NCBI RefSeq assembly: GCF_900109055.1
Contig: NZ_FOIV01000001.1
Span: 726,682-790,681 of the forward strand
Direction of reading: 5' to 3'
Source of the DNA: Prevotella sp. khp7
GTDB lineage: Bacteria; Bacteroidota; Bacteroidia; Bacteroidales; Bacteroidaceae
DNA length: 64,000 nt
Below are positions 53,077-62,345 of the stretch, piece by piece. The stretch's first letter is position 1; each line of letters opens with the position of its first letter. The position numbers and the translations under genes were made by a program. Below the pieces are notes generated by a model. That model worked only from the letters and a program-made list of their open reading frames with translations, was not told the origin of the DNA and made no database searches.

Positions 53077-54460
53077 GACTGCCGTCGTAATTGAAGATAG
53101 ACTTATCGGTATCTACCTCCTGATCGTAGAAATGAACGGCACTGTCGTTCATCTTAGGATGCTGGGTCTGAATCAACTTGATGATCTCGGCTCCAGCCCA
53201 GAGGGTCGGACCATAACCATGAGCAGCCATCACGTGAACAGGACGATAGGCGTAGAAGGCTGCATCGAAAGCCATGCCTGTACCTACACATACATTCTCT
53301 ACCTGTCCATTCTCATTGACAGAAGCATTCACCGCCTGCCAGCCAAGAAGCGCTACTGGTCCGAAGGCCTTGGCATCGAGCCAGCCTTGATTAACAGCAT
53401 GAGCCAAGCAATAGGTATAGATGGCTGTAGCAGAGGCTTCAAGATAGGTATCACTGCGGTTGAGCAACTGATGCCAATAGCCGTCATGATGCTGGAGTGC
53501 TGCCAGAGAGGTGGCGTGAGCCTTGAGCAGTCTCAGGATGTCAGCACGCTGGGGATGGTTCTGCGGCAACACGTCGAGCACCTCACACATCGTCAGGATG
53601 GCCCAACCGTTGGCACGTCCCCAGAAAAAGGCGGGATGAGGATCCATCGACTCCACCCAACCATGACGGAACAGTCCCTTCTCGGGAACCCACATACGAC
53701 TGGCAAACTGAAGCACCTGACGGGCAGCCTCATCGTAATACCCACCGTCGCCAGTGAGACGCCCCATATAAGCCACGGTAGGAATACCCATAAACATATC
53801 GTCGAGCCACACGGTATTCTTCTGTGGACGGAGGCGGGCAAAGGTGCCATCGCTCAAACGATACTCTTTGTTCATGATATAGTCGGCATAATTGTCGATG
53901 AGTGGGCGCAGAGGCTGTTTGGCATCCCTGAGCAACGACTTGATCATGGAACAGCATACGGCTCCTGCGTCGTCGAGGGCATGCGGATCGATGACCCTGC
54001 GGATATTCACATCAATGGTCTTATGCTTGGCATACACCTCCTGGGCTACAGGAAAAAGAGATGCCAACAGCTGGTGGCGACGGGTGACATAAGCGAGATA
54101 AGTCTCGTCGCCCGTAGCGTCGTAAGCTGCCAGCACACCAGAGTAGGTGACGCCCCACTCATAGCTGGTAAGGCGGAAGCCGCCCTGCTTCAGTTGGGTA
54201 TCAGCATCGAAATCCTTCAGACTCACCTCTCTGCCCGTTGACTTATCTACCAGCAGAGCCGGGGTCTCTGCATCGATATAGCGGAGTACACGGTCCATGG
54301 TCTGTTTCACGCTCTCGGCCGTCGGAATACCATAGCCCAACTTGTAAGCGGGCTTCATGAGATGGAGCGGTGTGTTGTTATCGTTGATCTGCGCTCTTCC
54401 AGACAAGGTGAAAAGAGTAAAAAGACAAAAGAGCGAAGGGAATATGATTCTTGTTCTCAT
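53066..54460 (-). CDS. Glycoside hydrolase family 105 (unsaturated rhamnogalacturonyl hydrolase)
   Basis: The 464-residue exported enzyme (signal peptide about 1-23) has the (alpha/alpha)6-barrel GH105 pattern: GFRLTSYEWGVTYSGVLAAY, VWLDDMFMGIP with the catalytic aspartate, HPAFFWGRANGWA and DTYLEASATAIYTY. It would split the unsaturated uronic acid off the oligosaccharides released by lyases, such as the PL11 encoded just upstream (7 bp). A second GH105 is a domain of the fused enzyme at 38593. Confidence 0.92.
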   Translation of the reverse strand: MRTRIIFPSLFCLFTLFTLSGRAQINDNNTPLHLMKPAYKLGYGIPTAESVKQTMDRVLRYIDAETPALLVDKSTGREVSLKDFDADTQLKQGGFRLTSYEWGVTYSGVLAAYDATGDETYLAYVTRRHQLLASLFPVAQEVYAKHKTIDVNIRRVIDPHALDDAGAVCCSMIKSLLRDAKQPLRPLIDNYADYIMNKEYRLSDGTFARLRPQKNTVWLDDMFMGIPTVAYMGRLTGDGGYYDEAARQVLQFASRMWVPEKGLFRHGWVESMDPHPAFFWGRANGWAILTMCEVLDVLPQNHPQRADILRLLKAHATSLAALQHHDGYWHQLLNRSDTYLEASATAIYTYCLAHAVNQGWLDAKAFGPVALLGWQAVNASVNENGQVENVCVGTGMAFDAAFYAYRPVHVMAAHGYGPTLWAGAEIIKLIQTQHPKMNDSAVHFYDQEVDTDKSIFNYDGSLRF

Positions 54461-54467
54461 AACGTTT

Positions 54468-56435
54468 TTATTTCAGGAATGGATTAACGGTATTGTCAGG
54501 CCCCAGATAGAAACCGGGTTCTGAGGGTTGGTTATACCCTACGTTCTGAGCTGCCACTGAGAGACGATAGGGAATGTCCTGCATCAGGCAGTTGATGCGG
54601 TAGTCGGTAGGGATGGGCGATACAAAGATACGCAGTTCACTGCTGTCAGGCGTGCGTGCTATCACCTCCTCACGCCAGTCGCCCAGGATATCAGCCGACA
54701 GGCATGGATTCGACTTGGTGCCGTTGTTGAACACCACACCAGGGAATCTCACTACATCGATGATAGCATGATTGGTCCAGTCGTACTTCGAAACGGTTTC
54801 GCGGTCGAGCAGTTCACGCAACAAGTCACCATCCCACCAGATGCCAAAGTTGACCGAGAGGTGGCGCCCGTTGAGTATGAGATGCTGCTGGTGCTGGGGA
54901 TCGTCGGGGTCTTGTGCTGAATAGATGACTTCGCCCTTGATATTACGGATGCCATGACTGTCACTGCTCCACATCTCAAGTCCAGGATTAGCAGGATCGA
55001 TATCAGCTGCCATACAACGGCCTACATCGCTCTTCGAAGGTACCTGGAAAATCACCTTACCTGTGGCGGCATCGCGGAGATCTGAGCCGTCGCGACGGTT
55101 CTCATGACAATCCCACACCTGAAGGCGTGTGCTCCGGGGGTCAAAGGCCATCAGATGGATGGCATCACCATGCCCCATGCCTGTGTTATAGAGTCCACGG
55201 CCATCATGATCGACAGCCATCGAGCCGTAGGTAATCTCGTCACAGCCATCACCATCGACATCGGCCACACGCAGGTTATGATTTCCTTGTCCTGCATAGC
55301 TGGCCCACTCAGGATTGTCGGTATCGAACACCCAGTGCTGACGAAGTTCATGTCCATCCCAATCCCAAGCCGCAATCACAGTACGGGTGTAGTAGCCTCG
55401 GCAGAAGATGGCAGAGGCATGTCTGCCATCGAGGTAGCCCACGCCAGCCAGCATACGGTCGGAGCGGTTGGCATAGCTGTCGCCCCAGTCCATCAGATTG
55501 CCACGCTCAGGGATATAGGGTTTGGAGTCCATCACCTCGCCAGTGAGTCCGTTGAACACACTAATGAATTCCGGACCTGCAAGGATGCGGCCTGTCATGG
55601 GTCGTTCCTGACGATTATACTTACCCCACTCCTTCTCGGGTGTGGGATTCTGAGCATCGGGCTGCGGACGATAGCGATAGTCGGCAAGGCTATCACCTAT
55701 GACACGGCCCTTTGAGTCGCGGGTGCCGTCAGCAGTACGGACAATAAACTCTGCGCACCCGTCGCCATCAAGGTCATATATAATAAAAGGTACGTAGTGG
55801 GCACCACTACGAATGTTGATTCCCATATCGATACGCCAAAGCAGTGTGCCGTCAAGACGATAGCAATCGAAAAGCGTAGGACCAGTAAAGCCATCGTGAG
55901 CATTGTCGTGAGCGTTGGTGGGGTCCCACTTCAGGATAATCTCATATGCTCCGTCGCCATCGACATCAGCCACCGAGGCATCGTTGGCAGTATAACTATA
56001 AGAACGCCCGTCAGGGGTTACGCCGTCAGCAGGTTTCTGAAGTTTCACAGGAAGATAGTCTTCGGGGGCATCGGCTGCTAGGACGTACTTTCCTTTTCTG
56101 CCACCTCCTCGCACCTCATAGACGGCACCACCACTCAAAGGCTGCTCATCGATGAAGAAGGTACCACCCTTCGTCAATGGACTCTTGTTGAGTTTCTGAC
56201 CGTTACGGTATACGTCGTATGGCTCTCCTACCCTATCCGACATCAGCGTTCGCCAACTGAGAATGACCTTTCCCTTTTGGGGAATGGCAACGACACCACG
56301 ATCGAGATGTTCGATATTCATCTTCGTTAAGTTGTAATGGGGGCCTTCACTTCCACAAGGCATCTCATTCTTGCTGGCACAACCGGAAATCATCCCCGAT
56401 AGCATTGCGCCCAGCACAATCTGCTGTATCTTCAT
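54468..56435 (-). CDS. Rhamnogalacturonan lyase, polysaccharide lyase family 11
   Basis: The 655-residue lipoprotein (lipobox MISGC, Cys19) has the PL11 layout: an N-terminal beta domain (HLDRGVVAIPQKGKVILSWR) and an eight-bladed propeller with many calcium-binding DxDGDG-type loops (DVDGDGAYEIILKWDPT, DLDGDGCAEFIVRTADG, DVDGDGCDEITYG). It cuts the Rha-GalA backbone of rhamnogalacturonan I by beta-elimination. It is probably anchored at the outer membrane and co-transcribed with the GH105 gene. A -7 box is the complement of 56460-56467. Confidence 0.95.
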   Translation of the reverse strand: MKIQQIVLGAMLSGMISGCASKNEMPCGSEGPHYNLTKMNIEHLDRGVVAIPQKGKVILSWRTLMSDRVGEPYDVYRNGQKLNKSPLTKGGTFFIDEQPLSGGAVYEVRGGGRKGKYVLAADAPEDYLPVKLQKPADGVTPDGRSYSYTANDASVADVDGDGAYEIILKWDPTNAHDNAHDGFTGPTLFDCYRLDGTLLWRIDMGINIRSGAHYVPFIIYDLDGDGCAEFIVRTADGTRDSKGRVIGDSLADYRYRPQPDAQNPTPEKEWGKYNRQERPMTGRILAGPEFISVFNGLTGEVMDSKPYIPERGNLMDWGDSYANRSDRMLAGVGYLDGRHASAIFCRGYYTRTVIAAWDWDGHELRQHWVFDTDNPEWASYAGQGNHNLRVADVDGDGCDEITYGSMAVDHDGRGLYNTGMGHGDAIHLMAFDPRSTRLQVWDCHENRRDGSDLRDAATGKVIFQVPSKSDVGRCMAADIDPANPGLEMWSSDSHGIRNIKGEVIYSAQDPDDPQHQQHLILNGRHLSVNFGIWWDGDLLRELLDRETVSKYDWTNHAIIDVVRFPGVVFNNGTKSNPCLSADILGDWREEVIARTPDSSELRIFVSPIPTDYRINCLMQDIPYRLSVAAQNVGYNQPSEPGFYLGPDNTVNPFLK

Positions 56436-56530
56436 ATCTAATTCAGTAGTTTATGCGTGCAAAGTTAGTCATTCCCGACTAATAATAACCATATTATTTG
56501 ATATTCCAACCCTATTTTCTGATAAAACAA

Positions 56531-56564
56531 AAGCCAGTCCACATTCTGTTAAGCGGACTGGCTT
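56531..56564. terminator. Terminator after the GH57 gene
   Basis: Stem AAGCCAGTCC (56531-56540) / GGACTGGCTT (56555-56564). On the minus strand it is followed by TTTGTTTTATC. It ends the glycogen operon. Confidence 0.8.
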
Positions 56565-56587
56565 GCTTATAGTCTGTATAGGAATGA

Positions 56588-57991
56588 CTACTTCTTTTCC
56601 CCAGCCTTCTTGGTAGCAGTCTTCTTGGCTAAAGCCTTCTTGACTGCCGGCTTCTTCTCGGCTGGTTTCTTCTCGGCCTTAGCAGGCTTTGAACTCTCAA
56701 GTTTCTCTAAACGAGCCTTGAGACGAGTAATCTCCTTGTCCTTCATCTCAATCTCATCACCCTGGTTCTTGATGGTGGTGAGCAGACTCTCGAGCTCATC
56801 ATTATCAATATCGAGCGGATAAAGTGCATTCACCCTGTTGATGAAGTCGCCCAGGATATTCATATAGTTGGTGAAAGCATCGAACGGGCCGCTATAGATA
56901 CCACGGTCAAGACCAACGTTAGAAGGCTTGGTGGTCATGAAGCGGAAATTGTTGCTTGCCTGCAGGTAATCCCAGTCCTGATTGATACGGGGGTCATCGG
57001 CAATACGCAGGCGATCGGCTACGCTATAAAGTTTATTAAATGCCTCGTGCTGCATAGCGTTACCAAGCCAGGAACTGACATCGCGCTCTTCATCGACCCA
57101 CGACAGCGTATCGGGCACATCAAGCTGACTGACGCTCTTGCAGGCCTTGCAAATCTCAGTAGGCGTCATGAAGTTGATACCTTTTGCCTTGGCGCAGGCA
57201 GGCAGTGCACGGATAAAGTCGAGAATGTTGGAACTAAGCGGCTGGGCAATACCCAGGGCAGACAGTTCCATGAAGATATTAATGATCTGCTCTTCTTCAG
57301 GCATTCTGGCAATACGATCGATATAAGCGTCAGCAAAGAGAGGATAGCCATCCCACTCTGAGTTGTTAAAGCGCAGAGAGATATCATCACTCAACTCAAT
57401 ATCACGCAGCAACAACTTGAGGTTGGGAGCCTGATTGCAGTGATACAGATAATGAGGCGACTTCCAGCCCAACACATGTTTGGCACCTTCGGTGAGCATG
57501 CCCTTAAAGCCCAAGGCTGCAATCTGAGCACCGATATCATCGCTGTAGATGAGCGAAGAGTTGCGAGCTACGGTTGGCTTCCTGCCAAAGAGTTCTTCAA
57601 TCTTGGCAGCCTGCTTCTTCACATCGAGCGCAAAAGTCTCGGGGTTGGCCAGTGAAGACAGACCATGGCTGTAAGGCTCGGCCAGGAACTCCACACAACC
57701 CGTATCGTTCATCTCCTGCAGTTTCTCAATCACCTGCGGGGCATGCAGTTCCAACTGTTCGATGCCAGTACCCGACAGAGAGAATGCCACCTTGAAGAAC
57801 TTACCATTCTCCTTGATCATGTCATGGAGGGTATTGAGGGCTGGCATATAGCTACGCTCGGCAATGTCGGTGATGCTACGCTCGTTCTCGTAATCGTCGT
57901 AGTAATAATGATCGGTACCGATATCGAAGAAACGGTAGCGCTTCAGATGAATAATCTGATGTATCTCGAAATATAAACAAATCGTTTTCAT
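56588..57991 (-). CDS. Glycoside hydrolase family 57 (alpha-amylase-like) with Lys/Ala-rich tail
   Basis: The 467-residue cytoplasmic enzyme starts MKTICLYFEIHQIIHLKRYR (family start ...FEVHQPxRL), with FLAEPYSHGLSSL, then RNSSLIYSDDIG and FNNSEWDGYPLFADAYI; the catalytic residues lie in these regions. Residues about 395-425 are a coiled coil, followed by an unusual basic tail (KPAEKKPAVKKALAKKTA, then TKKAGEKK) like histone H1. GH57 enzymes cut or transfer alpha-1,4-glucan chains. It is the last gene of an operon with the glycosyltransferase and debranching enzyme, so it acts on glycogen. Confidence 0.9.
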   Translation of the reverse strand: MKTICLYFEIHQIIHLKRYRFFDIGTDHYYYDDYENERSITDIAERSYMPALNTLHDMIKENGKFFKVAFSLSGTGIEQLELHAPQVIEKLQEMNDTGCVEFLAEPYSHGLSSLANPETFALDVKKQAAKIEELFGRKPTVARNSSLIYSDDIGAQIAALGFKGMLTEGAKHVLGWKSPHYLYHCNQAPNLKLLLRDIELSDDISLRFNNSEWDGYPLFADAYIDRIARMPEEEQIINIFMELSALGIAQPLSSNILDFIRALPACAKAKGINFMTPTEICKACKSVSQLDVPDTLSWVDEERDVSSWLGNAMQHEAFNKLYSVADRLRIADDPRINQDWDYLQASNNFRFMTTKPSNVGLDRGIYSGPFDAFTNYMNILGDFINRVNALYPLDIDNDELESLLTTIKNQGDEIEMKDKEITRLKARLEKLESSKPAKAEKKPAEKKPAVKKALAKKTATKKAGEKK

Positions 57992-58027
57992 ATCTTTTAC
58001 TTTTTTACCTTTTTACTTTTTTACCTT

Positions 58028-59299
58028 TTATTCTTCCCATCCCAAAGTCCTTCTATAGAGCGTGCGTATCCAGCGCCCCACCTTCTCCCACGTTATCTGA
58101 TCGACCTCGTTCTTACCCTCCTCCTTGAGATACTGGAAGAGCGACTCGTTGTGGCAGATAGAATAAATGGCATCGGCAAGCGCGTGGATGTCCCAGTAGT
58201 CAACCTTGATACAGTTGTCGAGAATTTCAGCACAGCCCGACTGCTTTGAAATGATAGTAGGCGTTCCGCACTGCATAGCCTCCAATGGCGAGATACCAAA
58301 CGGTTCGCTTACAGAAGGCATAACATATACATCAGAGTCTTTCAGGCACTCGTAAACCTGTCGGCCACGCATGAAGCCCGGGAAATGGAAGCGATCGGCA
58401 ATGCCACGCTCAGCGGCAAGCTGTATCATGGCATCCATCATATCGCCAGAGCCCGCCATACAGAAACGCACGTTACGGGTACGGTGAAGCACCATCGTGG
58501 CAGCCTCAACAAAGTACTCGGGTCCTTTCTGCATGGTAATACGGCCTAAGAAGGTAACCACCTTTTCCTTACCAGTATGGTCAGGACGGGGAATATCCTG
58601 GTATTCCTGCGGCAGCGGGTATACGGCATTATGAACCGTATAGCACTTACGAGGATCCTGATGATACTGGTTGATAACCGTCTGACGTGTCAGCTCCGAC
58701 ACACACATGATACAGTCGGCCCAGTCCATGCCGTTCTTCTCTATCGAGTAAACTGTGGGGTTAACTTTACCACGGCTGCGATCGAAATCAGTAGCATGAA
58801 CATGAATGCAGAGCGGCTTTCCGCTCACCTGCTTGGCATGGATACCGGCAGGGAAGGTGAGCCAGTCGTGAGCATGGATGATATCGAACTCCTCAGCGCG
58901 AGCCACCTGACCAGCGATAATAGAGTAGTTATTGATCTCCTCGTGCAAATTGCCAGGATAGCCCCCGGCAAACTCCATAGCACCGAGGTCGTTCACATTC
59001 ATATAATTGAAATCGGCATAGATATGTTCACGAAGTTTGAAATAGTAATCAGGATCCATAATGTTACCTACACGCTGCTTCACATAGTCGTAACTGACAT
59101 CGCGATAAGCTATGGGCACAGCATTCATGGCTACGATACGACAGGCATGCTGACTTTCATCGCCGAAGGGATGAGGCAGACACAGCACCGTCTCTATATC
59201 GCCCTGAGCTTTCAGTCCTTCGGAAATACCGTAATTAGCTGTGGCGAGTCCACCGAACACATGAGGAGGATACTCCCATCCAAACATTAATACTTTCAT
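58028..59299 (-). CDS. Glycosyltransferase family 4, probable glycogen synthase-like
   Basis: The 423 residues start MKVLMFGWEYPPHVFGGLAT, have the GT4/GT5 acceptor-loop glycine motif, TFLGRITMQKGPEYFVEA and the donor motif EPFGISPLEAMQCGTP with the two catalytic glutamates. A strong ribosome binding site (AAGGAGG, complement of 59307-59313) lies 7-8 nt before the ATG, unusual in this phylum. It stands between the debranching enzyme and GH57, so I infer it makes or extends alpha-1,4-glucan. Other roles of GT4 cannot be excluded. Confidence 0.85.
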   Translation of the reverse strand: MKVLMFGWEYPPHVFGGLATANYGISEGLKAQGDIETVLCLPHPFGDESQHACRIVAMNAVPIAYRDVSYDYVKQRVGNIMDPDYYFKLREHIYADFNYMNVNDLGAMEFAGGYPGNLHEEINNYSIIAGQVARAEEFDIIHAHDWLTFPAGIHAKQVSGKPLCIHVHATDFDRSRGKVNPTVYSIEKNGMDWADCIMCVSELTRQTVINQYHQDPRKCYTVHNAVYPLPQEYQDIPRPDHTGKEKVVTFLGRITMQKGPEYFVEAATMVLHRTRNVRFCMAGSGDMMDAMIQLAAERGIADRFHFPGFMRGRQVYECLKDSDVYVMPSVSEPFGISPLEAMQCGTPTIISKQSGCAEILDNCIKVDYWDIHALADAIYSICHNESLFQYLKEEGKNEVDQITWEKVGRWIRTLYRRTLGWEE

Positions 59300-59311
59300 A
59301 GTCTATCCTCC

Positions 59312-61261
59312 TTATTTTTGATATGAATACTTATCCATGAGCTGTAATGTACGGAGAATCTCTGCAACGTTCATAGCAAACGACATGGCACCGCGCCCGT
59401 TGAATGGCGGGTTACCATCGAACAGCTCAGAAATAGTTCCAATAGCATGATAATCCATCTCGTCCTCATAACCCACCAGCTGACGCTCGATGAAGCTGAG
59501 ACGACTGCGCTTGTAAAGCTTCAGACAGGCTTCCATATAAAAGCCTCCCAGCCAAGGCCAGGCAGTGCCCTGATGGTAAGCGTAGTCACGCTGCGTCTGC
59601 GGCCCAACATAAATGGGGTTATAGCCACCGCTTTTCGGTGAGAGCGAGCGCAGTCCCTTTGGTGTCAGCAGTTCACGTGTACATATATCCACCACACTCT
59701 TCATCTGCTGCTGGTTCAGCGGCGAATAGTCGAGCGCTACGGCAAAGATCATGTTCGGACGTACACTCCAGTCCATCATATTTCCATCTACATAGTCGAG
59801 CAGATATCCATATTCGTTAACGAACGTATCAACAAACGAAGCCTTCACCTTGGCAGCAATGGCCTCAACTTTCTCAGCACCTTTGACATCGCCTTTCTCC
59901 GCTGCCATTGAAGCGCAGAACTTCAGCGTGTTATACCAAAGGGCATTGAACTCTACGATATAGCCAGAACGGGGAACAACAGGCCTCCCGTTAGCTGTTG
60001 AGTTCATCCAAGTGACAGCCTTATCACGACCATTAGAGTAAAGCAGGCCATTCTCGTCAAGGCGAAGGTTAGGATGCTTACCATCCAGAATGAAACGTAC
60101 AATGTCCTGAAGCAGTTTGCCATACATCTCAAAACACTTGTCGCGACCTACCTCCTTAGCATACTGCTGCATGGCCCAGACAGCCCAAAGGGGCACATCG
60201 GGCTGCTCCACCTCATACAACTTTCCTGTAACGGGTTTCTCGTCCATAAACTCACGAAGCGCCTTCTCTGCGGTCTTCATAACCTTCTCGAAATAATCGA
60301 CCTCACCAATAGAGAGCGTCAATCCCGGAAGAGCAATGAATGTATCGCGAGCACGCGACTTGAACCAAGGATAGCCAGCCAACAAGTAACGGTCGTTGTT
60401 CTTCTCACGCTTATGGAACTGATGAGCGGCAGTAACCAGACAATGATAGAAGTTATCACGAGGCACACGCTCGCCAACCTCTTCATCAAACAGAGCCTTC
60501 AGGCTCGAAGTCTTTATCTGCGAAGTCGATCCGGAGAAAATGATACTCTCGCCTTTCTCGATTGGCATTTCAAAGTAGCCCGGTACGTAGAGGTCCTCAT
60601 TAGAAGCATAACCACGTTCCTGCTCCTTGGGATATTCCACGCCACGATACCAGTCGGGCTGGAATATGAACTCGTTTTTCTTTGAGAACTGCATGTAAAG
60701 GTCAGGGTATCCGGCATACATACAAGTCTTGATGCCATTGTCGACCTGACTGAACTCACGGCTGGCCGTGTTGTTTTCATGAGTAAACTGGCGAACGGAA
60801 CGGAACGCCAAGAAAGGACGGAACCTCAAGGTTGTGGCAGAATGAGCCTCTACCAATGTATAACGGATGAGAATACGGTCTTCATAATGCTGGAAAATCA
60901 CTTCCTTCTTCAGCACTACGCCACCGACACGATAGGTTGTCGTAGGTACAGTCGTGGCATCAAACTCACGAATGTACTTGTGTCCATTAGGACTGAAGTT
61001 ATTGCCTTGATACTTATGCAGCCCCAGGTTGAATGCTGCTCCATGCTGGATGACCGTACAGTCGAGCGAGGACAAGAGCACATGGTTATCATCGTCGAGT
61101 TCCGGTACAGGTACAACCAGCAGACCATGATACTTACGCGTATTACAGTCAACCAGCGTTGAACTGCTATAAGCGCCAGATCGGTTGGTCCTAAGGAACT
61201 CACGACGAAGACTCTCCTGCAGGTTTGTCATCACGGCTTTTTCTAATCGTAAATAACTCAT
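59312..61261 (-). CDS. Glycogen debranching enzyme (amylo-alpha-1,6-glucosidase type)
   Basis: The 649-residue protein has an N-terminal beta-rich domain (NRSGAYSSSTLVDCNTRKYH, YEDRILIRYTL) and a C-terminal (alpha/alpha)6 domain of the GDE_C family (PF06202): GYPWFKSRARDTFIALPG, SGYIVEFNALWYNTLKF and GTAWPWLGGFYMEA. It removes alpha-1,6-linked glucose at glycogen branches. It is the first gene of the operon; the promoter is at 61313-61342. Confidence 0.93.
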   Translation of the reverse strand: MSYLRLEKAVMTNLQESLRREFLRTNRSGAYSSSTLVDCNTRKYHGLLVVPVPELDDDNHVLLSSLDCTVIQHGAAFNLGLHKYQGNNFSPNGHKYIREFDATTVPTTTYRVGGVVLKKEVIFQHYEDRILIRYTLVEAHSATTLRFRPFLAFRSVRQFTHENNTASREFSQVDNGIKTCMYAGYPDLYMQFSKKNEFIFQPDWYRGVEYPKEQERGYASNEDLYVPGYFEMPIEKGESIIFSGSTSQIKTSSLKALFDEEVGERVPRDNFYHCLVTAAHQFHKREKNNDRYLLAGYPWFKSRARDTFIALPGLTLSIGEVDYFEKVMKTAEKALREFMDEKPVTGKLYEVEQPDVPLWAVWAMQQYAKEVGRDKCFEMYGKLLQDIVRFILDGKHPNLRLDENGLLYSNGRDKAVTWMNSTANGRPVVPRSGYIVEFNALWYNTLKFCASMAAEKGDVKGAEKVEAIAAKVKASFVDTFVNEYGYLLDYVDGNMMDWSVRPNMIFAVALDYSPLNQQQMKSVVDICTRELLTPKGLRSLSPKSGGYNPIYVGPQTQRDYAYHQGTAWPWLGGFYMEACLKLYKRSRLSFIERQLVGYEDEMDYHAIGTISELFDGNPPFNGRGAMSFAMNVAEILRTLQLMDKYSYQK

Positions 61262-61312
61262 AGTTCCTGTAAAGGTATTTTAATAATAGTAATACATTAG
61301 TCTTTAATTCCC

Positions 61313-61342
61313 CAAAGGTAGGTATTTTCAAGCAAGTGGCAA
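61313..61342 (-). promoter_or_regulatory. Promoter of the glycogen operon
   Basis: On the minus strand, TTG (complement of 61340-61342), a 19-nt spacer and TACCTTTG (complement of 61313-61320), about 50 nt before the ATG. Confidence 0.6.
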
Positions 61343-61377
61343 AGGAATTCCCGATATTTAACAAATATTTAAGCAAA

Positions 61378-61406
61378 AGCTGGCAAGTTTCAGTAACTTG
61401 CCAGCT
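61378..61406. terminator. Strong bidirectional terminator
   Basis: Perfect 12-bp stem AGCTGGCAAGTT (61378-61389) / AACTTGCCAGCT (61395-61406). On the minus strand it is followed by TTTGCTT and ends the lipid kinase gene, whose stop is 4 bp away. Confidence 0.85.
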
Positions 61407-61409
61407 TTT

Positions 61410-62345
61410 TTATGCGGGAATCAGGAAATTAATCACTTCCAATTCAACATTGACACTGAAGGCTCCTACAGGTGTTTTCATCAGTCGTCCATCAACGCCA
61501 ACCATGGCATGTTTAGCCGACTCCACCAATACTTCTTTCGTGCGGTAGGGGTGCACACTGCGGTGATTCAGGAACCTGCCAGTCACCAAGAGCCATAGTC
61601 CTTCAATAAGCTGAACCACCTCTGGGTGATAGACCACCGAGACATCAAGCATGCCATTATAAGGTACGGCATTAGGTGTCTGACCATACCCAAGACCACT
61701 ACCAATACAAACGGTCATCACCTTACGGTCGATTACATCGCTATTGATCTTCAGTTTCATCTTATACTCCATACGATGGAAGAGCATGACAAACAGTGAC
61801 GAAACAAAAGACAAGGTACGCGAACCAAACAGGCGACGGGTCTGACGGCGCAGATTCATGATATCAGCCGTCATACCGATATTGACGCAGTTAAGGAAAT
61901 AGCGATGACACCGCTCTCCACGGGCATTAGAGTAACGGATACAGCCCAGATCGACCTTGCGCACTCTGTGCTGGACAAGCCAATCAACGGTCTGTTCAAC
62001 CTTATACTCATCGAATTCCCAGAAACGTGCAAAGTCATTCATCACGCCATTGGGAATAACACCTAGAGCAATACTGTCTCTAACAGCCTTTTCTTCCATC
62101 ATCAGACAGTTTACGGCATCGTTCAGCGCAGAGTCGCCTCCAACAATGACAATGGTTTTGTAGCCATTAGATATCATCATCTTCATCAGACGTTCCACAC
62201 TATTACTCGTCTCGCTCTGCACAAAGTCATAATTAACCCCGCGCTCATCGAGCACTTTCTGGATTTTCTCCCAACGTTTACGTTTGTTGGTGGCACCTGC
62301 CTTTGGACAATACAAGATGCCCCACTTTCCTGTTTCTACTGCCAT
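61410..62345 (-). CDS. Diacylglycerol-kinase-family lipid kinase
   Basis: The 311-residue product has the DAGK catalytic domain: an N-terminal WGILYCPKAGATNKRKRWE loop, VVGGDSALNDAVNCLM (the GGDGTxNE motif, here GGDSALND) and GVIPNGVMNDFARF (usual GIIPxGTxNDFAR). The C-terminal half is a beta-sandwich. The altered GGDSA motif may reduce activity. It overlaps the end of miaA by 10 bp, so they share a transcript. The lipid substrate is unknown. Confidence 0.85.
   Translation of the reverse strand: MAVETGKWGILYCPKAGATNKRKRWEKIQKVLDERGVNYDFVQSETSNSVERLMKMMISNGYKTIVIVGGDSALNDAVNCLMMEEKAVRDSIALGVIPNGVMNDFARFWEFDEYKVEQTVDWLVQHRVRKVDLGCIRYSNARGERCHRYFLNCVNIGMTADIMNLRRQTRRLFGSRTLSFVSSLFVMLFHRMEYKMKLKINSDVIDRKVMTVCIGSGLGYGQTPNAVPYNGMLDVSVVYHPEVVQLIEGLWLLVTGRFLNHRSVHPYRTKEVLVESAKHAMVGVDGRLMKTPVGAFSVNVELEVINFLIPA

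Noticed and set aside
57992..58027. A repeat array TTTTTACCT between GH57 and the glycosyltransferase
   Set aside because: Only a few low-complexity T-rich units; probably a simple-sequence leader with purine-rich ribosome binding site on the coding strand.
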